The translations under genes were made by a program, and so were the position numbers. From JACCWP01 sp963785115 (GTDB lineage: Bacteria; Actinomycetota; Actinomycetes; Propionibacteriales; Nocardioidaceae): DNA of 64,000 nucleotides. A model generated the notes under the pieces. That model was not told the origin of the DNA and ran no database searches. It worked only from the letters and a program-made list of their open reading frames with translations. Location of the stretch: assembly GCA_963785115.1 (NCBI GenBank), contig CAWATY010000008.1:1-64000 (forward strand), given 5' to 3'. Below are positions 45,306-53,562 of the stretch, piece by piece. Numbering within the stretch: position 1 is the stretch's first letter; every line of letters starts with the position of its first letter.

Positions 45306-46402
45306 CGGACCTCCAGCGCGTCGGCCCGGCCGTCGAGCGCGCGCAGCCCGGTGAGCAGCACCCGGCGACGGGTGTCGTCGTCGAGCGCCTCGTCGGTACG
45401 GACGTCGCGGACGAACTGCCCGCGCACGGTCTGCTCCGCGGCGAGCCGATCGAGGTCGTACGGCACCGCCAGCGCGGCCGGCCGCGGGACGACCGCGTCC
45501 AGGTGCGGTGCCACGTCGGCTAACGCCGCGGGGTCGATGACGACCTCGCTGCCCACCTCACCGGTGAGCGCGAGCCGCACGCTGCCGCCCAGCGGTGCCA
45601 GCCGGCGCGCCACCCGGTCACGGGCAGCCGACTCGTGCCGTACGCCGGTGAGGTCGACCTCGACGTCGTGCACCTCGCTCACCGCGACCCGGTGCCGGGT
45701 GCGGCGTACGCTCCCGTCGCCCGCCACGTCGACGACAACCGCGCCCCGCTCGCCGGTCTCCCCGAACGTCAGCGGGTCGGGGTTGCCCGGGTAGGTGTGC
45801 CACTCACCGTCGCGCGGGGCGTGGAAGTGGCCGCACAGCGCGTGCGCCAGGCCGGCCTCCGGCACCTGCGCCTCGGCGAATGGCGCGTGCGGCACCTTGC
45901 CGGTGTCCTGCCAGCGCAGCCCGGAGCGCTCCGAGGCGTGGATCAGCGCGAGGTGGACGCCACCGCGGTCGACCCGGAAGCCGTCGAGGAACCCGTCGGT
46001 GTCGGCGGGCGCCCGGTGCGCGGCCCCCCACAGGGTGAGACCGTCGGCGAGCTCGGCCGGGGTCAGCCGGTCGTCGGTGAAGACGTGCACGTTGGGCGAC
46101 CAGCCCGCCCGGGCGTACGCGCTGGCCGGCCCGTACCAGTCGTGGTTGCCCGGCGCGAGGAACACCGGCAGCTCGGTCGAGGCGAAGGTGTCGCGCAGGA
46201 ACGCGGTCGTGTCAGGCGTGAAGCGCTCGTGCTCGTAGAGGTCGCCGGCGCAGCAGATCGCGTCGACCCGCTCGGTGTCGGCGAGCCGGACGATGCGGGT
46301 GAGCGTCTCGCGCAGCGCGCGACGGCGTGCCCGGGCGACCCCCGGCGGCGCCCAGCGGAAGGCCGTGTCGAGGTGCAGATCGGCGAACAGCAGCAGCCGC
46401 AT
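45302..46402 (-). CDS. Metallophosphoesterase, SbcD/YhaO-like nuclease
   Basis: 366 aa. Metal-binding motifs LLLFADLHLD, CCAGDLYEH, LAPGNHDWYG and CGHFHAPR match Mre11/SbcD/YhaO. Strong GGAGGGGTGAGG before the ATG at 46402. Partner of the SMC-like ATPase 4 bp overlapped downstream; with dinB next, this forms a DNA-repair block. Confidence 0.87.
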   Translation of the reverse strand: MRLLLFADLHLDTAFRWAPPGVARARRRALRETLTRIVRLADTERVDAICCAGDLYEHERFTPDTTAFLRDTFASTELPVFLAPGNHDWYGPASAYARAGWSPNVHVFTDDRLTPAELADGLTLWGAAHRAPADTDGFLDGFRVDRGGVHLALIHASERSGLRWQDTGKVPHAPFAEAQVPEAGLAHALCGHFHAPRDGEWHTYPGNPDPLTFGETGERGAVVVDVAGDGSVRRTRHRVAVSEVHDVEVDLTGVRHESAARDRVARRLAPLGGSVRLALTGEVGSEVVIDPAALADVAPHLDAVVPRPAALAVPYDLDRLAAEQTVRGQFVRDVRTDEALDDDTRRRVLLTGLRALDGRADALEVR

Positions 46403-46479
46403 CCCTCACCCCTCCTGTCCCACCTGTCCCGTCCACACCAGGCTGCCGCACGCCACCGACAGTGCCCGGCAGCGCCCGG

Positions 46480-46511
46480 CCGGTTTCGCAGGCTGGGCTG
46501 CGAAACCGGCG
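46480..46511. repeat. Hairpin repeat GCCGGTTTCGCAG with 6-nt loop
   Basis: Perfect 13-bp stem, arms 46480-46492 and 46499-46511, loop GCTGGG. Shares GGTTTCGCA/TGCGAAACC with the 32-bp palindrome at 42327. It lies between divergently transcribed genes, so it is not a simple terminator. Confidence 0.6.
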
Positions 46512-46580
46512 CCTACCCAGCGCTACAACGCCGGGAAACCGCCGACTTCGCTGGGTCAGCGCCGCGGGACGCCGGCGCAT

Positions 46581-46600
46581 CTCCCCCGCACGAGGGAGGC
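46581..46600. promoter_or_regulatory. Candidate operator CTCCCCCGCACGAGGGAGGC, histidine kinase promoter
   Basis: Near-palindrome 33-52 nt upstream of the histidine kinase ATG. The same 20 bp with a single difference lie upstream of the MMPL gene (48518-48537). An AACACT hexamer at 46621-46626, 6 nt before the ATG, places the operator near -42 of a leaderless transcript. Candidate site for the response regulator encoded in this operon. Confidence 0.6.
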
Positions 46601-46632
46601 CGGTACGCCCCGCCGGCTGGAACACTGCGGCC

Positions 46633-47796
46633 ATGGGGACCGACCCGTCGCGAGACCGGCTCGAGCGGCTCTTCGACGTCGCCCTCGCCGCGGCCGTGCT
46701 GCTGCTCTCTTTGCTGCCGCTGCTGCTCGACGACTGCGAGTGCGAGTCGGTGCCGGCCTGGGCGTTCGTGCTCGTGGTGGCGCAGGCGGTGCCGCTTATC
46801 TGGCGACGACGCTTCCCGGTGGTCACGGCGCTGCTGAGCGGGATGCTGGCGCTCACCTACGGATTGACGTGGTTGCCCGACCCGCCGGTGCCGTACGCGG
46901 GCCTGGTCGGGCTGTACAGCGCCGCGGCGTATGCGAGCTGGCGCTGGTCGGTGGCGTCGGCGGGGATCGCCGCGACGAGCATCGGCGTCGCGATGGTCGT
47001 CGACGCCGAGGCCGACGTGCAGGACGTCGCGGTCAACTTCCTGGTGTTCGCGGCCGCCTGGCTGCTCGGCGACGGCAACCGCACCCGGCGCGAGCGGACA
47101 CGTGAGGCCGAGCAGCGGGCGCTGCAGGCCGAGCGCACCCGCACCGCCGAGGCCGAGCGCGCCGTCGTCGCCGAGCGCAACCGGATCGCCCGGGAGATGC
47201 ACGACGTCGTCGCCCACCACGTGAGCCTGATGGTGGTCCAGGCGGAGGCCGGTGCGGTGGCGGTGCAGCGCGATCCCGACCACGTCGTCGACGCCTTCGA
47301 CCGCGTCAGTGCCACGGGCCGCAAGGCGCTGACCGAGATGCGACTGCTGCTGGGCGTGCTGCGCCCCGACGAGAGCGCCGATCGTGCGCCCCAGCCCGGC
47401 CTCGACCGGCTGACCGAGCTGGTCGACGGCGTCCGCGCCACCGGGCTGGTCGTCCAGCTCGCGGTCGAGGGCGAGGCACGACCGCTCCCGCCGACGATCG
47501 ACCTGTCGGCGTACCGGCTGCTGCAGGAGGCGCTGACCAACGTGTCGCGGCACGCGCGCGCCGAGCAGGTGCGGGTGCGGGTCGCGTACGCCGCCGACGC
47601 GCTGCTGCTCGAGGTCGTCGATGACGGCCACGGCGGCGAGGCCGACCCCGCCGGCGGCGGCAACGGCCTGGTGGCGATGCGCGAACGGGTCACCCTCGTC
47701 GGCGGGTCACTCGAGGTCGGGCCGCGTCCAGACGTGGCGGGCTGGCGGGTCGCCGCCCGGCTGCCCACTTTCGACGACCGGGTCGCCGCGCGGTGA
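46633..47796 (+). CDS. Two-component sensor histidine kinase (NarL-system type)
   Basis: 387 aa. N-terminal membrane domain with four to five hydrophobic segments, then a coiled coil (AEQRALQAERTRTAEAER), HisKA_3 dimerisation domain with phosphoacceptor EMHDVVAHHV (His about 190), and HATPase with DDGHGG and GNGLVAMRERV. ATG 46633 is supported by AACACT 6 nt upstream. Overlaps the response-regulator start (GTGA). Stimulus unknown; the short extracytoplasmic loops suggest sensing in or at the membrane. Confidence 0.92.
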   Translation: MGTDPSRDRLERLFDVALAAAVLLLSLLPLLLDDCECESVPAWAFVLVVAQAVPLIWRRRFPVVTALLSGMLALTYGLTWLPDPPVPYAGLVGLYSAAAYASWRWSVASAGIAATSIGVAMVVDAEADVQDVAVNFLVFAAAWLLGDGNRTRRERTREAEQRALQAERTRTAEAERAVVAERNRIAREMHDVVAHHVSLMVVQAEAGAVAVQRDPDHVVDAFDRVSATGRKALTEMRLLLGVLRPDESADRAPQPGLDRLTELVDGVRATGLVVQLAVEGEARPLPPTIDLSAYRLLQEALTNVSRHARAEQVRVRVAYAADALLLEVVDDGHGGEADPAGGGNGLVAMRERVTLVGGSLEVGPRPDVAGWRVAARLPTFDDRVAAR

Positions 47797-48464
47797 CGAC
47801 CCGGGTGCTGCTGGTCGACGACCAGGAGCTGGTGCGCGCCGGCTTCCGGATGGTCGTCGAGTCCGGTGACGAGATCACGGTGGTCGCCGAGGCGGGCGAC
47901 GGCCAGCAGGCGATCGAGCAGGCGCGGCTGCACCAGCCCGACCTGGTGCTGATGGACGTGCGGATGCCTGTCCTCGACGGCATCGAGGCGACGCGCGTCA
48001 TCGTCAGCGAGCACCCGCAGACCCGGGTGCTGGTGCTGACGACGTTCGACCTCGACGAGTACGTCTACGACGCGTTGCAGGCCGGGGCCAGCGGCTTCCT
48101 GCTCAAGGACGCCAGCCGCGACGAGCTGGTGCACGCCGTACGCGTCGTCGCGGCCGGCGAAGCCCTGCTGGCGCCGTCGGTGACCCGCCGGCTGCTCAGC
48201 GACTTCACCCGTCAGAGGGCGTCGGCGCAGACCGGCCGGGACGACCCCGGGGTCGCGTCGCTCACCGGCCGCGAGCGCGACACCCTCGACCTGCTCGCGC
48301 GTGGGCTGTCCAACGCGCAGATCGCCGAGCGACTGGTCGTCAGCGAGCACACCGTGAAGACCCACGTGAGCAACGTCTTCCTCAAGCTGCAGCTGCACGA
48401 CCGGGTGCAGGCGGTCATCTACGCCTACGAGCACGGCGTCGTGAGCCCGTCCGACCCCGCCTGA
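47793..48464 (+). CDS. NarL/LuxR-family response regulator
   Basis: 223 aa. Receiver domain with phospho-acceptor Asp55 (LVLMDVRMPV), acidic pair DDQE near the N-terminus, and switch residues TTFD and KDAS. A C-terminal LuxR helix-turn-helix (LTGRERDTLDLLARGLSNAQIAERLVVSEHTVKTHV) binds DNA. GTG start overlaps the kinase stop. Likely binds the shared 20-bp operator found upstream of this operon and the MMPL gene. Confidence 0.93.
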   Translation: MTTRVLLVDDQELVRAGFRMVVESGDEITVVAEAGDGQQAIEQARLHQPDLVLMDVRMPVLDGIEATRVIVSEHPQTRVLVLTTFDLDEYVYDALQAGASGFLLKDASRDELVHAVRVVAAGEALLAPSVTRRLLSDFTRQRASAQTGRDDPGVASLTGRERDTLDLLARGLSNAQIAERLVVSEHTVKTHVSNVFLKLQLHDRVQAVIYAYEHGVVSPSDPA

Positions 48465-48517
48465 CCCTCCGCTTAGCCTCCACCACCTCGCTCATCCGAC
48501 CCTTCCGCCGGTGTGTC

Positions 48518-48537
48518 CTCCCCCGCACGGGGGAGGC
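48518..48537. promoter_or_regulatory. Candidate operator CTCCCCCGCACGGGGGAGGC, MMPL promoter
   Basis: Part of a perfect 9+2+9 palindrome (48517-48536) 86 nt upstream of the MMPL ATG and 54 nt after the response-regulator stop. 19 of 20 bases match the site before the histidine kinase gene. It could also act as a terminator hairpin for the regulator gene, but the duplicate sits before a promoter, which favours an operator. Confidence 0.6.
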
Positions 48538-48581
48538 AGAAGACCGCTCTCGCGGGCGATCCGCGGCGGGCTCCCGCTTCC

Positions 48582-48587
48582 TAGCGT
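48582..48587 (+). promoter_or_regulatory. Putative -10 (TAGCGT) of the MMPL gene
   Basis: CCTAGCGTC, as at 9216 and 63757. Predicted start about 48594, giving a 29-nt leader with a CGGGAG ribosome-binding site. The operator above is centred about -66. Confidence 0.4.
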
Positions 48588-48622
48588 CGAGGGCACCACG
48601 TCACCACCCTCGGGAGCCCGTC

Positions 48623-50899
48623 ATGGTCCAGCGCATCGCCCTCTTCAGCCACCGCCACCGCGGTCTCGTCCTCGCCGCCTGGCTCGTCGTCCTGGTGGCC
48701 GGCTTCGCCGCCGCGCCGGGCCTGTTCGGACGGCTCAGCAGCGACGTCGGCGCCATCGACGGCACCGAGTCGTACGTCGCCGAGCAGGCGATCAACCGCG
48801 CCGCGCCGAGCGGCGACGAGGTCTACGCCGTCGTCGACGGGCTGGCGGCGACCGACCCCGCCCTCCGCGACGCCGTCGAGCAGACCGCGGACGAGGTCGC
48901 TGCCCTCCCGGGCATCGCGATGGTGCACACGCCGTGGAGCGGTGGCGGTGCGACGCCGGACCCCGCGACCGTCGCCTCCGACGGCAACGCGGTCGTGGTC
49001 GTCGCACACGCCGAGCCGACCGTCGCTGGCGAGGACGCCCTCGAGGACGCGGCCGACCTGCTGCGCGGCATCGATGCGCCGCGGGTGCTCGTCGGCGGCG
49101 AGTCAGTGCTGGACGCCGAGATGGAGGAGCAGGCGGCCAGCGACCTGGCCCGCGCCGAGCTGCTCACCACGCCGGTGGTGCTCCTGCTGCTGCTCATCGT
49201 GTTCGCCGGCATCATCGCCGCCGGGCTGCCGGTGATCGTCGCGACCGTCGGTGTGGCCGGCACGCTCGGCATGCTGTTCGCGGTCAGCACCGTGCTCGAC
49301 GTCTCGGTGTACGCGATCAACATCATCACGATGCTCGGCCTCGGCCTGGCGGTCGACTATGCGCTGCTGGTGGTCTCGCGGTTCCGCGAGGAGCGGGCGG
49401 TCGACCCCGGCGTCGAGGGTGCGCTGCGGCGCACGTACGCCTCGGCCGGGCGGACGGTCGCGTTCTCCGGCCTGACCGTGGCGGCATCGCTGGCCGGACT
49501 GCTGGTGTTCCCCGACGACTTCCTGCGCTCGATGGGGTTCGCCGGGCTGGCCGTCGTGCTGCTCGACCTGGTCGCGGCGGTGACCCTGCTGCCGGCGCTG
49601 CTGTCCTGGTTGGGCCACCGGGTGCACCCGGCCAAAGGCGCCGGCCGCGGCGCCTCCACGGTCGCGGCGATCAGCCGGGGCGTGCGACGGCACCGGGTGG
49701 GAGTCGTCGTCGTGGCCGGCGCGCTGCTGGCGGTGGCGGCGGTTCCGTTCCTCGGGGTGCGCTACGCCGACCCCGACGCGCGGTCGCTGCCTGCCGACTC
49801 CGAGAGCCGCGAGGTGGCAGAGGTGGCGGCCGACAGGTTCGGCGTGGAGTCCGACCTGGAGCCGCTGACCGTGGTCGCCGGCGGCACCGTGCCTGCGGCC
49901 GCGCTGGAGCCGTACCTCGACTCGGTGCGCGACCTCGACGGCGTGCAGTCGGTGGCGGTGCGCGAGGGCGTGCCCGGGCTGACGGTTGTCGACGTGCTGC
50001 CCGAGGGAACGACCCAGGGCGAGACCGCGATGCGGTTGGTCGACGACCTGCGCGAGCTGCCGGCTCCCACGACGGTGCGGGTCGCGGGCGAGGCGGCCGA
50101 GCTGGTCGACTACGAGGACGCGCTCAAGCAGCGGGTGCCGTGGGCGCTGGGCATCGTGGCGCTCGCGACGTTCGTGCTGCTGTTCGCGTTCACCGGCTCG
50201 GTCATCGTGCCGCTCAAGGCGATCGCGATGAACGTGCTCAGCCTGGGCGCGAGCTTCGGCGCGCTGGTGTGGGTCTTCCAGGAGGGTCACCTCGGCTCGC
50301 TGGTGGGCACCGAGGCGCTGGGCAGCCTCAGCATCACGACGCCGGTACTGGTGTTCGCGATCGCGTTCGGCCTTTCGATGGACTACGAGGTCTTCCTGCT
50401 CGGGCGCATCGCCGAGTGGTGGCGGCGTACGGGCGACAACGACCGGGCGGTCGAGGAAGGTCTGCGCAGCACCGCCGGCGTGGTCACCGCGGCCGCGCTG
50501 TTGATGGTGGTGGTGTTCGCAGGCTTCGTCGCTGGCGGCTTCTCTCCGGTCAAGCAGGTCGGTCTGGGCCTCGCGATCGCCGTCGCGGTCGACGCCACAC
50601 TCGTGCGGCTGCTGCTGGTGCCCGCCGTCATGTCGCTGCTGGGACGCAGGAACTGGTGGGCGCCGGCACCGCTGCGCCGGCTGCACCGCCGGTACGGGCT
50701 GAGCGACGAGGCCGGGTCCGTCCAGCACGGCGCCGGACGCGGGACATGGTGGATGCTCGGCCTGTGCGGCCGGATGAGATCGTGGCCAGTTGCGGCCAGG
50801 ATCTGGCCGCTATTGCTCGTAGCGTCGTCCGAACCGGCCGACCGGCGGCCGGCCCACCAGGAAGGCTCCACACCATGGACTGGAAGATCGAGCTCGTAG
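48623..50899 (+). CDS. MMPL/RND-type membrane transporter
   Basis: 758 aa. Two repeats of a long periplasmic loop and membrane bundles: N-terminal IALFSHRHRGLVLAAWLVVLVAGF, LGLGLAVDYALLVVSRFREER (residues about 240-260) and the second-half equivalent IAFGLSMDYEVFLLGRIAEWW, with the GxxxDY proton-relay aspartates typical of MmpL proteins. It probably exports lipids or hydrophobic drugs. The last 60 residues after WWAPAPLRRLHRRYGL look unconserved and run 25 bp into the VOC gene. Likely regulated by the adjacent two-component system. Confidence 0.92.
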   Translation: MVQRIALFSHRHRGLVLAAWLVVLVAGFAAAPGLFGRLSSDVGAIDGTESYVAEQAINRAAPSGDEVYAVVDGLAATDPALRDAVEQTADEVAALPGIAMVHTPWSGGGATPDPATVASDGNAVVVVAHAEPTVAGEDALEDAADLLRGIDAPRVLVGGESVLDAEMEEQAASDLARAELLTTPVVLLLLLIVFAGIIAAGLPVIVATVGVAGTLGMLFAVSTVLDVSVYAINIITMLGLGLAVDYALLVVSRFREERAVDPGVEGALRRTYASAGRTVAFSGLTVAASLAGLLVFPDDFLRSMGFAGLAVVLLDLVAAVTLLPALLSWLGHRVHPAKGAGRGASTVAAISRGVRRHRVGVVVVAGALLAVAAVPFLGVRYADPDARSLPADSESREVAEVAADRFGVESDLEPLTVVAGGTVPAAALEPYLDSVRDLDGVQSVAVREGVPGLTVVDVLPEGTTQGETAMRLVDDLRELPAPTTVRVAGEAAELVDYEDALKQRVPWALGIVALATFVLLFAFTGSVIVPLKAIAMNVLSLGASFGALVWVFQEGHLGSLVGTEALGSLSITTPVLVFAIAFGLSMDYEVFLLGRIAEWWRRTGDNDRAVEEGLRSTAGVVTAAALLMVVVFAGFVAGGFSPVKQVGLGLAIAVAVDATLVRLLLVPAVMSLLGRRNWWAPAPLRRLHRRYGLSDEAGSVQHGAGRGTWWMLGLCGRMRSWPVAARIWPLLLVASSEPADRRPAHQEGSTPWTGRSSS

Positions 50900-51252
50900 G
50901 CCTGCCCGTCTCCGACATCGACCGCGCCAAGGCGTTCTACGTCGACCAGGTGGGCTTCAACGCCGACCACGACCACCGGGTCGACGAGAACCTGCGGTTC
51001 GTCCAGCTCACCCCGCCCGGCTCGGCGTGCTCGATCGCGATCGGCCAGGGGATCGTGGAGGGCGAGCCCGGTTCGGTCAAGGGGATGCAGATGGTCGTCG
51101 CCGACGTCGAGGCGGCACACGCCCAGCTGGTGGCGGCTGGCGTCGACGTCAGCGACGTCGACCACCTGGCGTGGGGGTCGTTCGTCTACTTCTCCGACCC
51201 CGACGGCAACTCCTGGGCGCTGCAGCAGCTCCCGGACTACTCGGGCGCCTGA
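50875..51252 (+). CDS. VOC (glyoxalase/bleomycin resistance) superfamily protein
   Basis: 125 aa, two beta-alpha-beta-beta-beta units. Motifs LVGLPVSDIDRAKAFYVDQVGFNADHDHR and VYFSDPDGNSWALQQLP with metal-site residues (His and Glu positions not all evident). Small members act as isomerases, dioxygenases or antibiotic-binding proteins. ATG 50875 has GGAAGG upstream; the start lies inside the MMPL 3' end (25 bp overlap). Confidence 0.88.
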   Translation: MDWKIELVGLPVSDIDRAKAFYVDQVGFNADHDHRVDENLRFVQLTPPGSACSIAIGQGIVEGEPGSVKGMQMVVADVEAAHAQLVAAGVDVSDVDHLAWGSFVYFSDPDGNSWALQQLPDYSGA

Positions 51253-51273
51253 GCGGCGGCCGGCCTCGGTCGG

Positions 51274-51858
51274 TCAGTCGCTCACCCAGGGGCCGCAGCC
51301 CTCGGTGTGGAAGATGTCGCCCTCGTCCATGTCGACGTACTGGGCCACGTAGCCGTGGTTCGCGAGGATCTCGGTGGCATTCGGCCCGGTGCCGCTCATG
51401 AAGGCCCAGATGCAATCGGGGCCGCCCGCGGCGAAGTAGCCGCCGGCTGCCATGTCGGTGCCGACGACGAACGTGCCCGTGTCGCCGAACTGGCCCATGG
51501 CGGCCTCTTCGTTGGCGGCCTGGACCTCGGCGGCGCGGTCCTCGACGGCCTGCTCACGATCACGCAGGTCCGCCGCGCGGGCGTCCAAGGCGTCGCGGCG
51601 CGCCTCGAGGTTCTGCTGGCGCACGATGCGCTGGGAGCGGAACCCGTCGACGAACTCCTGCAGCGTGTCCGCCCGGTCCTGGAGGGCCTCGAGCTCCGCC
51701 GTAGTCGAGTCCAGGGTCTGCTGGGTCCGTTCGAGCTCGTGCGCGTTGGTCGCATTCTGGGTCGACAAGGCCTTGTACTCGTCGGAGCCGGACACACCGC
51801 CGCACCCGGCAACAACCAGGGCAGCCGCGAGCCCACCGATCACGAGCCAGGCTTTCAT
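51274..51858 (-). CDS. Coiled-coil lipoprotein, unknown function
   Basis: 194 aa. Lipobox VVAGC (Cys19), then a coiled coil of about 100 residues (LERTQQTLDSTTAELEALQDRADTL..., RRDALDARAADLRDREQAVEDRAAE) and a C-terminal domain FGDTGTFVVGTDMAAGGYFA...CIWAFMSG...GCGPWVSD. That C-terminal pattern (VGxD-x-GxY, a Cys-Trp and a final CG-W) recurs in actinomycete secreted proteins of unknown role. Probably anchored to the outer face of the membrane. Confidence 0.75.
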   Translation of the reverse strand: MKAWLVIGGLAAALVVAGCGGVSGSDEYKALSTQNATNAHELERTQQTLDSTTAELEALQDRADTLQEFVDGFRSQRIVRQQNLEARRDALDARAADLRDREQAVEDRAAEVQAANEEAAMGQFGDTGTFVVGTDMAAGGYFAAGGPDCIWAFMSGTGPNATEILANHGYVAQYVDMDEGDIFHTEGCGPWVSD

Positions 51859-51984
51859 CGTCAGTCCTCAGGAGTTTCGCGACCGGCACAGTGCCGACTC
51901 CCCGCCAGCCTGCGCCCTGCCACGAGCAGAGCCACGCAAAAGCCATGTTTCTTGCCGTCTTGGCGGACTTTGTCAGCCGTTCGG

Positions 51985-52335
51985 CTACGTGTGCAGCACC
52001 ACGGTGCCGTCGTCCACGGTCACCTCGTACGTCTTCACGCCGACCGTTTCGGGCTCGAGCAGCGACCGACCGGACTCGAGGTCGAACTCCCAGCCGTGCC
52101 ACGGGCAGCGCAGCACCCGCTCGTGCCGGCCGTAGACGTACTCGTGCGGCGCGGAGGCGACCAGCGTGCCGCCGACGATGCCCTGGCAGACCGGTGCCCC
52201 GCGGTGCGGGCAGCGGTCGCGGACGGCGAAGAAGTCGTCGCCGACGCTCAGCACGCCGATCCGCCGACCCCCGACGTCGACGATCCGGCAGCCCTCGGCG
52301 CGCAGTTCCTCGACGGTGCCGACGCGGTGCTCCAC
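51985..52335 (-). CDS. Rieske [2Fe-2S] domain protein
   Basis: 116 aa. Cluster ligands in CPHRGAPVCQG and CPWHGWEFDLESG, the C-x-H...C-x2-H pattern of Rieske ferredoxins. GTG 52335 is supported by CAGACT 7 nt upstream. A single-domain electron-transfer component of an oxygenase, divergently paired (78 bp) with an amidohydrolase-2 gene. Sequence runs further upstream in the same frame but over the divergent gene. Confidence 0.85.
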   Translation of the reverse strand: MEHRVGTVEELRAEGCRIVDVGGRRIGVLSVGDDFFAVRDRCPHRGAPVCQGIVGGTLVASAPHEYVYGRHERVLRCPWHGWEFDLESGRSLLEPETVGVKTYEVTVDDGTVVLHT

Positions 52336-52413
52336 GCCGATCAGTCTGACAGCGATTCGATCACGGGAGGCGCAGGTTGCTGCAGTACGCTCGCCCGCGG
52401 CGTGAGGAGACGC

Positions 52414-53535
52414 GTGACGGACTTGGTCGAGGGCCCCGGCTACACCCTGGTCGACTGCGACGTGCACCCGATCCTTCGACACGGGCTGGCCGGCTTGGCG
52501 CCGTACCTGTCGACCGGCGCGCGGCATCGGATCGGCCTCGACGACCAGCGCTCGGCGTCGGGCATCGGTCGCGAGCAGGTGTCCATCCCCCGCAACCTGC
52601 TGTACGTCAACCCGGCGGGCGTGCTGCGCAAGGACGCGTACGCACCCGACGGCGGCGCACCGGGGTCCGACCCGGCATACGTGGCCAAGCACCTGCTGGA
52701 CGCCCACCGGGTGTCGCGGGCGGTGCTGATCGGCGGCGACGTGCTCGGGCTGGGCGCGATGCCCGACCCAGACCTGGCCGCGTCGATCGCCGCGGCGTAC
52801 AACGACTGGTTGGCCGACTTCTGGCTGGCGGCCGACGAGCGCTACCGGGCGGCGCTCGTGGTCGCGCCGCAGGACCCAGCCCAGGCGGCAGCGGAGATCC
52901 GCAGATCGGGTCAACGCAAGGGATTCGTGTCCATCCTGCTGCCGCTGACCAACATCTTGATGGGCCAGCGGCACTACTACCCGATCTACGAGGCGGCGGC
53001 CGAGCTGGGGCTGCCGGTGGCGGTGCACCCCAACTCGGGCGAGGGCATCTTCACCACCTCGCCGAGCATGGCCGGTGCCGCGCCGACGTACTACGTGGAG
53101 TGGCACACCGGTCTCAGCCAGGTCTTCCAGGCCAACCTGATCAGCCTGGTCTGCCACGGCGTGTTCGAGCGGTTCCCGGCGATGAAGGTGGTCATCACCG
53201 AGGGCGGCTTCGCCTGGCTGCCCGACGTGCTGTGGCGGCTGGACAAGAACGTGCGCGGGCTGCGCGACGAGGTGCCGTGGCTGACCCGGCTTCCCAGCGA
53301 GTACGTGTTCGACCACGTGCGCTTCACCAGCCAGCCGTTCATGGAGCCACGCAAGAAGGAGCACGTACGCGCCATCTGCGACATCGCGCAGGCCGAGCGG
53401 ACGCTGCTGTTCAGCTCCGACTACCCGCACTGGGACTTCGACGACCCGATGAACGCGCTGAACGTGCTGCCCGTCGAGCTTCGCGACCGGGTGGCCGTCG
53501 GCAACGCGGTGGAGACCTTCGGCACGCGACTCTGA
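52414..53535 (+). CDS. Amidohydrolase family 2 protein
   Basis: 373 aa TIM-barrel hydrolase. DCDVHPI near the N-terminus supplies the first metal ligands, with AVHPNSGEG, CHGVFERFPAMKVVITEGGFAWLPD and FSSDYPHWDFDDPMNALNVLP (catalytic Asp). Relatives include aminocarboxymuconate-semialdehyde decarboxylase and other decarboxylases of aromatic catabolism. The GTG at 52414 follows GAGGAGA, preferred over the GTG at 52402. Probably acts with the neighbouring Rieske protein in breakdown of an aromatic or heterocyclic compound. Confidence 0.87.
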   Translation: MTDLVEGPGYTLVDCDVHPILRHGLAGLAPYLSTGARHRIGLDDQRSASGIGREQVSIPRNLLYVNPAGVLRKDAYAPDGGAPGSDPAYVAKHLLDAHRVSRAVLIGGDVLGLGAMPDPDLAASIAAAYNDWLADFWLAADERYRAALVVAPQDPAQAAAEIRRSGQRKGFVSILLPLTNILMGQRHYYPIYEAAAELGLPVAVHPNSGEGIFTTSPSMAGAAPTYYVEWHTGLSQVFQANLISLVCHGVFERFPAMKVVITEGGFAWLPDVLWRLDKNVRGLRDEVPWLTRLPSEYVFDHVRFTSQPFMEPRKKEHVRAICDIAQAERTLLFSSDYPHWDFDDPMNALNVLPVELRDRVAVGNAVETFGTRL

Positions 53536-53562
53536 GCGGCTCTCCGGGTGGTGCGGCCGCGC

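Larger units (their letters stand above)
46403..46632. promoter_or_regulatory. Divergent gap, sbcD-like / histidine kinase
   Basis: 230 bp. Contains the hairpin repeat (46480-46511), the 20-bp operator (46581-46600) and a probable leaderless -10 (46621-46626). No other coding sequence is seen. Confidence 0.4.

Noticed and set aside
48517..48536. Palindrome considered as terminator of the response regulator gene
   Set aside because: No U-tract, and a 19/20 copy lies before another promoter; kept as operator candidate instead.
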